This document shows positions 14,911 to 22,548 of a DNA stretch of 45,373 bases, in pieces. The stretch is from Cyanobacteria bacterium HKST-UBA02 (GTDB lineage: Bacteria > Cyanobacteriota > Vampirovibrionia > Obscuribacterales > Obscuribacteraceae): contig JAGQHH010000119.1 of assembly GCA_020431945.1 (NCBI GenBank), forward strand, positions 1 through 45,373. The letters are read 5' to 3'. Made by a program: the position numbers and the translations under genes. The notes under the pieces were generated by a model. It saw nothing but the letters and a program-made list of their open reading frames with translations. It did no database searches and was not told where the DNA came from. The number at the start of each line of letters is the position of its first letter. Positions within the stretch are counted from its first letter, which is position 1.

Positions 14911-15528
14911 CTAGATGCGACGAGTGCTAAAGCGTTCTTGGTAGCCAGGAAGGCAAGTACATTCGACAGAGCGCTCCTCGCCGATCAGCGAGATTACGTG
15001 CTCCAGGGTTTCTGGCGGGATTCGCATTCGACCTATTCTAAGGGCCAGATAAAGGGCTTCGATAGCTGCACTGTCACCGAGCGTGGTAATAACCATCGGA
15101 TGGAGAAGTAGATCGAGCGACCAGCCAGGCACAGCAGTCATCAGATCAGCAGCACGGGCGCGTCCTTTCTTCTCATCAATAACAGGGAAGTAATTTCGCT
15201 TGACTGAAACGGCTATTGTTGCCGCCTCACCGTCGTCAAGAGAATTAGTATTGGATGTCAGCTGACCAAATATCTCGTACTCTTCGTCGGATAATTCAGC
15301 TGCCACCGCAGTTCCAGCGTCAAGCATATTTTGCAGGAAACTATGGCCGCCGTTCCTTCGACTTGTCTCATGCGTCAATTCATCAACGACCGCTTGCGGC
15401 ACGACAATTTCGTTAGGAAGGGCCAACAGGATTCGCTCGCCATACGTGCAAGCGTTGAGATTGATTAGAACACTGGTGTCAATTACCAGTGGTCGGCGCT
15501 CACTAGTCAGGGAGCTGGAGAAGGTCAT
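14911..15528 (-). CDS. PIN-domain protein (predicted RNase toxin/effector)
   Basis: 205 aa from ATG 15528; a TTG at 15546 is also open. PIN-domain acidic residues are visible: Asp17 in LVIDTSVLINL, Glu50 in AVVDELTHE, the Asp98-Asp99/Glu101 group in SLDDGEAATIAVSV, and Asp118 in FPVIDEKKGRARA. PIN proteins are metal-dependent RNases and are the usual toxins of VapBC systems. This one is longer than a typical VapC (~130 aa), with ~75 extra C-terminal residues. It is the last gene of a four-gene overlapping operon and starts 26 bases inside the XRE-peptidase gene. The neighbour could act as its antitoxin or its activating protease. That role is inference. Confidence 0.8.
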   Translation of the reverse strand: MTFSSSLTSERRPLVIDTSVLINLNACTYGERILLALPNEIVVPQAVVDELTHETSRRNGGHSFLQNMLDAGTAVAAELSDEEYEIFGQLTSNTNSLDDGEAATIAVSVKRNYFPVIDEKKGRARAADLMTAVPGWSLDLLLHPMVITTLGDSAAIEALYLALRIGRMRIPPETLEHVISLIGEERSVECTCLPGYQERFSTRRI

Positions 15529-16693
15529 TGGTGTGTATTTCCTCAAGCTCTATCTGATCGACAATCTCCCGCAATTCGACACGTCCAATCTTGAGCAATT
15601 CAGCAAGCTGCCCCTCTGACATGAGTTTGCGTTCCCAGACCTTATGTGCCATGAGGCTCATTCGGTGCGATAGTAAACGGTTTTCAGCGGTCCTGACTGG
15701 ATCGGGACGGTCAGCCATGTCGCCCAGAACTTCCTTGGTCTGCTGATCGGTGATTCCGCCATTTTTCTGGAACCAGTCCCAAGTGCCTTTTTTGGCGAGG
15801 CCCAACGTTTCTAATTGACGCGTGCATGCCTCGCGAGAGACGCCATGCTGGTGGGACAGCAGAATAATAAGACGGCGTGTGATTTTGCCAGTGATTTCCT
15901 TGAGTCGGTAAAAGCTTGCAGAGAAGGACTTGGTAGGCATGAGAAAGGCGCGACCAAAGGCATCGGCATAGCGCTCGTCGCGCGATAGAAAGCGTTCATC
16001 GTCTTCAAGTACTTCCGGGGTGTGGCGAGTGCCATAGAAATGCCCGAGCTCATGGGCAGCAGAGTGAACGCGGCGAGACAGCCGATGGTTGGAGTTGAGG
16101 AAAATGCAAGCACCAACACTCTCGTCATAGTGAAACAAGCCAGCGACCTTGGACCTGGAAGAAAGGGGGCGTTGAAACAGTCGGATGCCGAGGTCTAGTT
16201 CGATAATTGAGAAGATGTCGGCAATTGGTCCCGAACCTAGTCCAAGCCAATCGCGCAATTCCTGAGCATGTTTTTCGGCAAGTTCCATTACGTTGCCCTG
16301 ATTGATACCACGCTCGGGCGGATAGTTTCGTTTTTGCGGTATACCGAGAAGGTCTCGTAACTCAACATCGGCCTTGATCAGATCGTTGAACAATTGAACT
16401 GCTTCAGTGGTATGAGTGTCCTCGGTTTCGCGCAATTTACGGAATCTTGGCATCAAATCAATGTGGACAGCTTCTCGGCGCAGGAGGGCGTTTACAGATA
16501 GACCATAATGGCGAGCAAGTTTCTGTAGTTCTTGAATGCGGACACGTCGGTCGCCTTTCTCGATCGAGACAAGAGTCGGGCGAGACATGCCTATGACTTG
16601 GGCCGCATCATCCTGGCGAATATTCGCGTTCTCACGAGCTATTCGTAGGCGCCGGCCGATTTCTTGTGCGGTCAGATCATTTAGATCGGTCAT
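15503..16693 (-). CDS. XRE-family HTH regulator fused to ImmA/IrrE-type metallopeptidase
   Basis: 396 aa from ATG 16693 (GGAGG 5 bases upstream; ATG 16705 lacks a site). Residues ~12-70 are an XRE helix-turn-helix (GRRLRIARENANIRQDDAAQVIGMSRPTLVSIEKGDRRV). The zinc protease motif HELGH is at 214-218, followed by a distal SRDERYADAFGRAFLMP motif typical of ImmA/IrrE peptidases. The C-terminal ~130 residues are an additional helical segment ending in a Leu/Glu-rich region. Such fusions cleave repressors or antitoxins in phage and stress responses. Here it overlaps both the QueC-like gene (17 bp) and the PIN gene (26 bp). It is probably both operon regulator and sensor or activator of the PIN protein (inference). 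Confidence 0.87.
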   Translation of the reverse strand: MTDLNDLTAQEIGRRLRIARENANIRQDDAAQVIGMSRPTLVSIEKGDRRVRIQELQKLARHYGLSVNALLRREAVHIDLMPRFRKLRETEDTHTTEAVQLFNDLIKADVELRDLLGIPQKRNYPPERGINQGNVMELAEKHAQELRDWLGLGSGPIADIFSIIELDLGIRLFQRPLSSRSKVAGLFHYDESVGACIFLNSNHRLSRRVHSAAHELGHFYGTRHTPEVLEDDERFLSRDERYADAFGRAFLMPTKSFSASFYRLKEITGKITRRLIILLSHQHGVSREACTRQLETLGLAKKGTWDWFQKNGGITDQQTKEVLGDMADRPDPVRTAENRLLSHRMSLMAHKVWERKLMSEGQLAELLKIGRVELREIVDQIELEEIHTNDLLQLPD

Positions 16694-18062
16694 AGTCTCC
16701 TCCATCTATCCAGCTGTTCAAAAAACTCTGTTCTCCTTGTGCGGAGATAAATGTTCGCCATTCCTCGGCATGGGCATTCAAGAAGTCGCGCAGGTTATTC
16801 AGGGTATCTTGGAAAGAAGCGTCGGTTGCTTCGGCAATTTCCCAAACATGAGGTCGCAAGGCTTCATCAGGCAAACTGGCCATGTCGGCAAGCTGATGCA
16901 GGAGAAGGGTTCCCAGGCTGCCGTATTCGACCATGATGTCTCGATCAGATTTTCGGGAGATTTCTGACAAAGACTGATTCAAATTCGGGGCGCTGAGATC
17001 TTTGACGACATAAGTATCTTCAGGCTCGTCGACTCCGGCGGTATGCAGACTAAGGCGCCTGAGCAGACAGGCAGCGCACAGTCCACATTGCTTTCGACGC
17101 CCGCCGATATTCACTATACTGCGGGTCATCCAGCATGATCTGGTGTTAACCAAGTCTCCTTTAGTTCTGTTTGGAAGATCTAGGAAAACGCGCAGAGTTT
17201 CGCCTTTTGTAGACCATAGCCGAGGTTGCTCAAAGTGAACTTCGTGACCGAGCGCTTGATTTACGAATTGCTCCATTTTTCGGAAGAAAACAGGATGACT
17301 GCGGTAGTCTGGAGGAATTCGGTAGATGGGCAGCAATACCGGTCCCAAAGCGCCTTGTCCGCTTTCGGGGACAATAATGCGTTTCAGATTAGAGATATGA
17401 GCTGCTATGGCAGTGACAGCTGCAAACTGAAACGCACGCGATCGGAAACTGCTTTCCCTGGCTCTGTATCCTTTTACTTTGAAAGGAAGCTGAGTGAAAT
17501 AGTCCTCGCCGTTCTTCCGCGATTGGCGCGTGTTGGCTACTCGAATTCTGAGAGCTTGATCCTTACTGTCGCTAATTGCCGAGACTGCTCGGGAATCCAG
17601 CCCCTCGCTATATGCAATGACGAAGCTCTTATTTCGAAAACTGATTGGCAGTTGGCGTGAGCCGAAGGGTGAGGGGTTCTTCGCCTGAATGAATCTGAAG
17701 TGCCAGTTGTCGCAGGTTACATGACGAAGTACTGCTAGAAGGCTTTTTAACACGTCTGTTCTCTGCCAGGTATGAGGTTCCATCACTGGCACGGTCAGAT
17801 ACAAATCGCGGCTCCATCCCTGTGAGCGCTGCCAGCGACGGTCAGCTAACTCGATGGCCGCACAAAGAACGAGTAGGTCATAATGCAACGGACGACAGCC
17901 ACTTTCATCCAGAGAATCCATAGCCTTTGGATCAAAGACAATCTCTCGACCGATTTGAGCCACAATGGCATTCGATGGACAAGCGGAGTCAGTCTCTTGC
18001 TCGCTCTCAATGACATGCAGGTGTTTGCCGGATACTGCTGGCTTGGTGGAATTTATACTCAT
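16677..18062 (-). CDS. QueC-like PP-loop enzyme (7-cyano-7-deazaguanine synthase family, defence-type)
   Basis: 461 aa, about twice the ~230 of housekeeping QueC. The PP-loop is VIAYSEGLDSRAVS (Ser152-Glu-Gly-Leu-Asp-Ser157), a variant of SGGxDS. A QueC-type zinc site is present at C-terminal distance: Cys310, then Cys326-x2-Cys329-x2-Cys332 (QCGLCAACLLRR). The N-terminal ~140 residues and the C-terminal ~120 are extra. QueC makes preQ0 using ATP and ammonia. QueC-like proteins also occur in QatABCD and type IV CBASS defence, where protein modification by a deazaguanine has been proposed. No other queuosine gene is present, so plain nucleoside synthesis is unlikely. GGAGG lies 10 bases before ATG, and the start abuts the upstream stop. 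Confidence 0.78.
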   Translation of the reverse strand: MSINSTKPAVSGKHLHVIESEQETDSACPSNAIVAQIGREIVFDPKAMDSLDESGCRPLHYDLLVLCAAIELADRRWQRSQGWSRDLYLTVPVMEPHTWQRTDVLKSLLAVLRHVTCDNWHFRFIQAKNPSPFGSRQLPISFRNKSFVIAYSEGLDSRAVSAISDSKDQALRIRVANTRQSRKNGEDYFTQLPFKVKGYRARESSFRSRAFQFAAVTAIAAHISNLKRIIVPESGQGALGPVLLPIYRIPPDYRSHPVFFRKMEQFVNQALGHEVHFEQPRLWSTKGETLRVFLDLPNRTKGDLVNTRSCWMTRSIVNIGGRRKQCGLCAACLLRRLSLHTAGVDEPEDTYVVKDLSAPNLNQSLSEISRKSDRDIMVEYGSLGTLLLHQLADMASLPDEALRPHVWEIAEATDASFQDTLNNLRDFLNAHAEEWRTFISAQGEQSFLNSWIDGGDYDRSK

Positions 18063-18644
18063 TTATTCCGGTCCTCCATCTAAGTCACGATTTTTAGCGA
18101 GGGCAGCCTTGAAAGCGCGTTTGTTGCCGGAGATTAGCGCATCACGAATGGCACTCCGATCAATGGCTTCGAATACCTGGTCATGACGCGCCATGTACTC
18201 AACACACACAGAAGGCTTGATTTTGCCGTGGTCGCGCATACAGATGAGTTCCTCTTTGAAGCTACTGTGTGCGCTCTGAATCAAATCGCCAGTAGAGCTG
18301 TCTACAGCCAGAGCCCATGCAGTTGCAAAAGGCATTTGGTCTCGGAAATTGGCAGTCAGTTGTTTCTTCAGGTTGTCGGTAAGCGGTGAAACTGGGTAGT
18401 CTCCAAAAATGTTTTCAACTGAGAGTGTGGGAAACAGATCCATCTGAGGGCGTTCGAAATGAGCCTTGAGATCACTCTGGAGAGAAGTAAACTGCTTCAT
18501 GTCTACATCACTTACATCACTAAGTATGCTGTGGCATGCGTGAGCGGTACGCTCAGCCAAGCTCGAAGCATCAAGGTGCAGCTCATTACCGTAGTGCTTC
18601 CAGGGGCGACTCAGCGGTGCTTTTTTGAATGGCCCGTCGATCAT
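18063..18644 (-). CDS. unknown protein, first gene of the QueC-like/XRE-peptidase/PIN operon
   Basis: 193 aa; GGAGAGGG lies just before the ATG. The sequence is mostly helical and soluble. Residues 1-30 are basic (PFKKAPLSRPWKHYGNELHLDASSL). The middle has conserved-looking PFATAWALAVDSSTGDLIQSAHSSFKEE, and a helical tail follows. I do not recognise a family. Its TAA directly abuts the QueC-like ATG (TAAATG), so they are co-translated and probably function together, perhaps as substrate or partner of the QueC-like enzyme. In QatABCD the gene next to the QueC-like one (QatB) is also of unknown fold. I cannot say whether they are related. Confidence 0.65.
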   Translation of the reverse strand: MIDGPFKKAPLSRPWKHYGNELHLDASSLAERTAHACHSILSDVSDVDMKQFTSLQSDLKAHFERPQMDLFPTLSVENIFGDYPVSPLTDNLKKQLTANFRDQMPFATAWALAVDSSTGDLIQSAHSSFKEELICMRDHGKIKPSVCVEYMARHDQVFEAIDRSAIRDALISGNKRAFKAALAKNRDLDGGPE

Positions 18645-18991
18645 GGACCCTCTCCGTCGTTAGACACCAACTATCATAACCTGACAAAGTCAAAAAAGCA
18701 CGCTTTTCCCCTGACATTTCTCGCAAAGGTCCAGGGTGCTTGAGATACAAGCAGGAAATGAATAAAAATCAATACCACGCCCGATGTCAAGAAAATAGAA
18801 TTGGTGGTGGTGGAAAAGATCTTTTCGCGGCAGGGGGCAAAGGCGCTTTCCTCGCCCTTCGTGTGCATTTTGCTGCTTAGAAGAGAGAAAACTGTGGACT
18901 GCCTATAATGCACACCACATTCAGTGCCGCAATCGTAGCACATCAGACATCGAGACAAGCGTCGACGGGATGATTTCCTTGCTAGGGGCTG
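18645..18991. other. 347-bp intergenic region upstream of the defence-like operon
   Basis: It holds the probable promoter region of the leftward operon starting at 18644 and the end of the leftward primase gene at 18992. A 94-residue minus-strand frame (18958-18674) has a CLMCYDCGTEC start and one hydrophobic segment but no ribosome site, so I do not call it. A stretch at 18815-18850 (CTTTTCGC, GGGGGCAAAGG, CTCGCC) resembles the left arm of hairpin element B in order. It does not form the same inverted repeat. Confidence 0.4.
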
Positions 18992-20791
18992 CTAGGGTGG
19001 GCGGGCGATCGGACGGGGACCGAGTGCAGCCGCAGCAAGCTGTTCTTTGAGTCTGGATATATACACCTGCAGGTCTGTTTGACATTCGTAGGTAGGTGCT
19101 GTTGCGAGATAGGCAGCCAAAACAACAAGAAGAGCCTTGATCTCGTGGATAGAGAGCGTTGAAGGCTCGGTTTCAGTTAGCCGGGTGACTTCATCCAGCC
19201 AGGTCGATTCTGACGCCTCTTGGGACCGGACAGCAGTCTTCTGTGCCTGCCTCTGATCTCTATAAGCTCGCATAGACATCTCATAGGCAATGCGGCGGGC
19301 TGCCAAGCGACCGGGAGGCATATTTTTAGAAAGAAGAGTGGTAGGGGGCTGGGTTTGGGTAGAACCCGCCCCCACCACATCGTTATATTCGTCCGTACAA
19401 ATTGCAAAGAAGCCCTGAGCCAGGTCGTCATAGTCGTTTTGAGCAATTTCCTTGCGGCGGTCATATTCGGCGCGCCAGATGTCGCCGTGTTTGTAGAGGG
19501 TGTCTCTGGAGCATCCTGCTTCTTTGCGCAGCTCTTCGGTAGTGAAAGACCGCTCAGTTTGCGTTAAGGCCTCGAGGGCCTTTGCTATACGCTTTCTGGC
19601 ATCGCTTTGACGATTAGCATTCTCGCGGACCCACGAAATTGGTCTTACCGGTGAGTATTTCTGAGGTTCTTCTGCCTGTTTATGAGCAGGACGCCAGTTG
19701 GCGGCGCGGTCCACCTGGGCGAAGGCATCAGATCGACCACGATTGATCTCATGGCTCTGTCCGTTATTTCGTGACCGGAGAAACTCTTCAAGTGCCCACT
19801 GCCGCTCCTGTTCGTAGCCATAGCCCAGTGCCGGCAGGTCACAACTGGGGTCTCCATAGAAAAGGTAATGACCCACGCATTCGATAGCCTCTGCTCTCTG
19901 CGATGGCCCTGTAAGACCATTCAGGTGATAGAGCCGACCCTTGTACCAGTTGTCGATAATGATTCCAGGCGGCATCTGGTGGAAGACAGCTCTGACAAAG
20001 TTCTTGAATTCTCCTTCCTCCTGGGCCGTCTGGTTCCTGTGTATGGACACAACGTTGTTCTTCGGCTCACGGCGACCATGGGCAATTGCTTCGTTCTTTC
20101 TTCTCTCAAGCTGTTCGACATGAGCCTTGAGCTTCCGGAAAGCAGCAAAGGAGTTAGCATCACCATCGAGCACGTCGATGAAAAGCTCAAGAGCCTGGGT
20201 AGCGTCGAGCTCGTGACGTTCGTATTCGACTTCCAGGTCTCTTTTGTCTAGCCAGGCAAAGCCTGATTGCATGGGTAATCGAAGTCCGAGGCCCAAAGAT
20301 CCGTTGCCTCCGGGGTGCGGGAAAATCTCGAGCTGCCCTTTGCCGATCTCAAAATCGTTGAGGACCAGGAGCTTGACGAGATGCCTTCTGAGATCCGCAC
20401 TGTTAATAGGTTCTTCGAAGAAGAGATACAAATGCCAGCCACCGCTATAGCTGGATCGATACAGAGAAGAATTAGCGAGACCAGCTTCAGATAAAGCCTT
20501 CAGCAGCTTATCTAGCGATTGCTTGTTGTGATAGCGGCTGTTCTGATCTATGTCCAGGACCGCGAATCGAGTGGCCTTCCCGGCTCTGCAACCGATGAAG
20601 AACTTGGGATGAGCGCAGGCGATTGCCTTGAGAATCTCTGAGTCCGGGAGCTTCCATTTCTCGTTAGCCGAGTACCAGGAACCACCGGAGAGAGGCTTGT
20701 AGATATAACCGAAACGGTGAAACAGTTCCAGGAACTGGGCTACACAAGGCTCCCACCCCTGCGGGAAGTGATGCTTGCGATCAAAGCGCAC
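18992..20791 (-). CDS. archaeo-eukaryotic-type primase, probable plasmid replication protein
   Basis: 599 aa from GTG 20791. The catalytic core of an AEP (primase-polymerase) is visible: FAVLDIDQNSRYH with Asp80 and Asp82, and LYRSSYSGGWHLYLFFEEP with the SGGxH motif at 116-120. LEIFPHPGGNGSLGLGLRLP follows, as in the AEP domain of TOTE-type and plasmid/phage primases. Residues ~400-460 hold a short HTH-like segment (FTTEELRKEAGCSRDTLYKHGDIWR). The protein ends with a Leu-rich helical tail. It starts DNA synthesis by making primers and is the only replication initiator candidate here. The frame is open upstream to 20857. AGGGAG 6 bases before an ATT codon (20845-20843) suggests a possible rare start, which would add 18 residues. 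The GTG has no ribosome site. Confidence 0.8.
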   Translation of the reverse strand: MRFDRKHHFPQGWEPCVAQFLELFHRFGYIYKPLSGGSWYSANEKWKLPDSEILKAIACAHPKFFIGCRAGKATRFAVLDIDQNSRYHNKQSLDKLLKALSEAGLANSSLYRSSYSGGWHLYLFFEEPINSADLRRHLVKLLVLNDFEIGKGQLEIFPHPGGNGSLGLGLRLPMQSGFAWLDKRDLEVEYERHELDATQALELFIDVLDGDANSFAAFRKLKAHVEQLERRKNEAIAHGRREPKNNVVSIHRNQTAQEEGEFKNFVRAVFHQMPPGIIIDNWYKGRLYHLNGLTGPSQRAEAIECVGHYLFYGDPSCDLPALGYGYEQERQWALEEFLRSRNNGQSHEINRGRSDAFAQVDRAANWRPAHKQAEEPQKYSPVRPISWVRENANRQSDARKRIAKALEALTQTERSFTTEELRKEAGCSRDTLYKHGDIWRAEYDRRKEIAQNDYDDLAQGFFAICTDEYNDVVGAGSTQTQPPTTLLSKNMPPGRLAARRIAYEMSMRAYRDQRQAQKTAVRSQEASESTWLDEVTRLTETEPSTLSIHEIKALLVVLAAYLATAPTYECQTDLQVYISRLKEQLAAAALGPRPIARPP

Positions 20792-20875
20792 GATTCTAGC
20801 AGGCGCACTCTCAGACTCTGAGCGCGCTTGGAGCTGTCCGGTAATGATGGTCTCCCTTTCTTAATCTGGGACGTG

Positions 20876-20904
20876 TTGACCTACCCGGACCGTTCGTTTA
20901 TTCT
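20876..20904 (+). promoter_or_regulatory. sigma70-like promoter for a rightward antisense RNA
   Basis: TTGACC (20876-20881), 17-base spacer, TATTCT (20899-20904). The expected start is near 20911. It points away from and opposite to the primase gene, and an intrinsic terminator follows at 20977-20999. Confidence 0.55.
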
Positions 20905-20910
20905 GATTGG

Positions 20911-20999
20911 ACATCGCGAAACTTCCAAAAACGCGACGACAACTGAATAACGAGTCCGCTAAAGGTCTCACAAAAGACATCGCCAAGCGATGTTTTTTT
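20911..20999 (+). ncRNA. candidate ~90-nt countertranscript RNA controlling the primase gene
   Basis: The predicted transcript runs from about 20911 to 20999. Its 5' part forms a hairpin from TCGCG (20914-20918) and CGCGA. Its 3' end is a strong terminator, ACATCGC-CAA-GCGATGT followed by a T run (20977-20999). It is complementary to the leader of the leftward primase mRNA. Antisense RNAs of this size opposite the rep leader control copy number in ColE2, R1 and IncB-type plasmids. That it acts this way here is inference. Confidence 0.55.
20977..20999 (+). terminator. intrinsic terminator
   Basis: ACATCGC (20977-20983), loop CAA, GCGATGT (20987-20993), then T to 20999. Perfect 7-bp stem and a seven-T tract on the plus strand. 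Nothing but the antisense RNA precedes it on that strand. Confidence 0.8.
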
Positions 21000-21085
21000 G
21001 TTTGGTTTGTTATTCCTTTCTAGGAGGCAACCGCCTCGATATATCTTTTCGATATGCACCATTTTTGGTGGCATCGTTCGATGAC

Positions 21086-21114
21086 ACTATATTAGCTGCG
21101 CAAAAAGCGATCAA
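21086..21114 (-). promoter_or_regulatory. likely promoter of the primase gene
   Basis: On the minus strand TTGATC (21114-21109), 17-base spacer, TATAGT (21091-21086). The start is expected near 21079, giving a ~230-290-base leader. That leader includes a GAGGC-GGTT-GCCTC hairpin, the antisense-RNA target and a 58-codon leader frame (ATG 21074 to TAA 20898). Confidence 0.6.
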
Positions 21115-21158
21115 CACTTTACTTCTCGAACAGATCGTGTGGAAGGGGCTTTCGCCAG

Positions 21159-21730
21159 CCTGGAAAATTTCGAGCCTTCGGTCTGGAAATGCTCTGACGG
21201 CTCTTTATGCCGGGCATCGTGAAAGTCCATTTTGTATGGAGCTACCCAGCAAGAAAAGGCTGGAAGCGTTTTCCATGGGGTGGAAATAAATTTCCAGAGT
21301 CCCAAAAGAACCCGGAAGCACCCCTGGAAGCGAGGTTGGAAGCGGCTAGAAAACCACTTCCAACCCCTGCAGAGCCGGAGCTTCCTGCCTCCCAAAAGTC
21401 TGACACCGGATTGGTCCATATCGGTCACTTCGAGGGCGGGCTAGAAACAGCCAGGAAATCTTCGATACCCTATCGAAACACTTCCAGGCGGGATGGAAAG
21501 AAATAGCAGAAATTACTTCGAACCCATTCCAAGAAGAAAAGAGGAGAGCCGGAACAGCTCTTTAGTCGGAGGGTACAGGCTGGAAATGATTTCCAGGGGG
21601 CTGGAAGCAGAATAGAAGACACGGTAGAAATCCCAACAAAAAAATTTCCAGAGTTGAGAAAGGCCCAGGAGCAGCGATCTCCAGCCTGGAAGCGATTTCT
21701 ACATGGAGGCTGGAAGCGTTTCGAGGCTTA
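21159..21730. repeat. iteron-like repeat array, probable replication origin (oriV)
   Basis: About ten copies of a CTGGAA(A/G) motif in both orientations, several extended to GGCTGGAAGCG(T/A)TT. Sites include 21159, 21183, 21258, 21323, 21336, 21578, 21600, 21684 and 21708, with inverted TTCCAG at 21291, 21591 and 21645. Two pairs form palindromes: TGGAAAT-AA-ATTTCCA (21281-21296) and CTGGAAAT-G-ATTTCCAG (21580-21596). A further TTCGATA-CCC-TATCGAA lies at 21461-21477. Located between the primase promoter and an HTH protein, as expected for a plasmid origin. No real gene is present; short frames here are low quality. Confidence 0.65.
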
Positions 21731-21861
21731 GAGTAAATCCCGGCTGCAATGCGGCTTTTGTGAGCAAGAAGAGGTTTTCCTTTCAATAGAAAAGCTCTAT
21801 AATCCTTACTGGGTCAGGATTTACGATATCCACCCTATACGCAACGGATATAGGAAAAGTA

Positions 21862-22548
21862 GTGTCGCGAACAATATCAGTCAAAGAAGCAGCAGCAGCA
21901 CTGGGGATTACACCAAGGGCCGTTACCTATCGCCTGGAGAAGGGCCAGTTAAAAGGCAATCTGGGCAAGAACGAGTTCGGCGTACCAGAATGGCGCATAT
22001 ACCCAAACAAGGAGATCATGACGGCTCTCGCTGAAAAAGAAGAAGAACAAGAGTCGAGCATCGATGGACCGATAAATTTCGAGCCTGGCGATGATGTCAT
22101 AGAGGCAGAGTCTGTTGAATCTGCGGAGGAAGCGGAAGAAGTCGGACAGGACAACGAGCCACGGTTTAGTAACGAGTTTCAAGCCATTGTGGAGCAATGC
22201 GTGCGCCCACTAGTAGATGAGGTCAAGACGCAGGCACTAGCCCTGGCAGAGAAGGATCGAATAATTGAAGATCAGAGCCGGCAACTCCGCCTTCTCCCAG
22301 ATCTCCAGAGTCAGGCACAGCAGGAGCGCCAGCGAGCCGAAGAGGAACGCAAGGCAGCAGAACTCCGGGCACTGGAAATAGAAGCCTTGAACAAGCAAAT
22401 AGCTGCCATAGAAGCGGAGAAAAAAGAGCTGGAGGATAAGGCCAATCAGGCCAATATTCTGGTTGGTGATCTGGAATCTTTGAAGGCCAAGGTAGAAGAG
22501 CTGGAACGTCCCTGGTGGAAGAAGTGGTTTCTGCCGAGACCTGAGTAA
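21862..22548 (+). CDS. HTH plus coiled-coil DNA-binding protein (plasmid maintenance type)
   Basis: 228 aa with a GTG start and AGGAAA just upstream. Residues 3-55 are a MerR/excisionase-like HTH (ISVKEAAAALGITPRAVTYRLEKGQLKG...VPEWRIYP). An acidic linker (55-110) follows. A long coiled coil (about 115-215) has the repeated Glu/Ala/Gln pattern. The protein ends PWWKKWFLPRPE, a WWKK-type end seen in plasmid coiled-coil proteins associated with replication or partition. It begins ~130 bases after the iteron-like array, and those repeats or the array itself are likely binding sites. With no ParA/ParB in the plasmid, it and KfrA are the best partition candidates (inference). Confidence 0.72.
   Translation: MSRTISVKEAAAALGITPRAVTYRLEKGQLKGNLGKNEFGVPEWRIYPNKEIMTALAEKEEEQESSIDGPINFEPGDDVIEAESVESAEEAEEVGQDNEPRFSNEFQAIVEQCVRPLVDEVKTQALALAEKDRIIEDQSRQLRLLPDLQSQAQQERQRAEEERKAAELRALEIEALNKQIAAIEAEKKELEDKANQANILVGDLESLKAKVEELERPWWKKWFLPRPE

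Noticed and set aside
16677..18062. Ordinary queuosine biosynthesis gene (queC)
   Set aside because: Double length, variant PP-loop, no queD/queE/queF or tgt nearby, and fused into an operon with a protease and a PIN nuclease.
18815..18900. Fourth copy of the hairpin elements
   Set aside because: Left-arm-like words (CTTTTCGC, GGGGGCAA, CTCGCC) occur in order, but no inverted partner or TTGACG core is found.
18674..18958. 94-aa minus-strand frame with CLMCYDCGTEC and a hydrophobic segment
   Set aside because: No ribosome site, sits in a promoter region, and no matching family. Kept as unsupported.
21159..21730. CRISPR array
   Set aside because: Repeats are 6-14 bp, in both orientations and irregularly spaced. 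No cas genes present.
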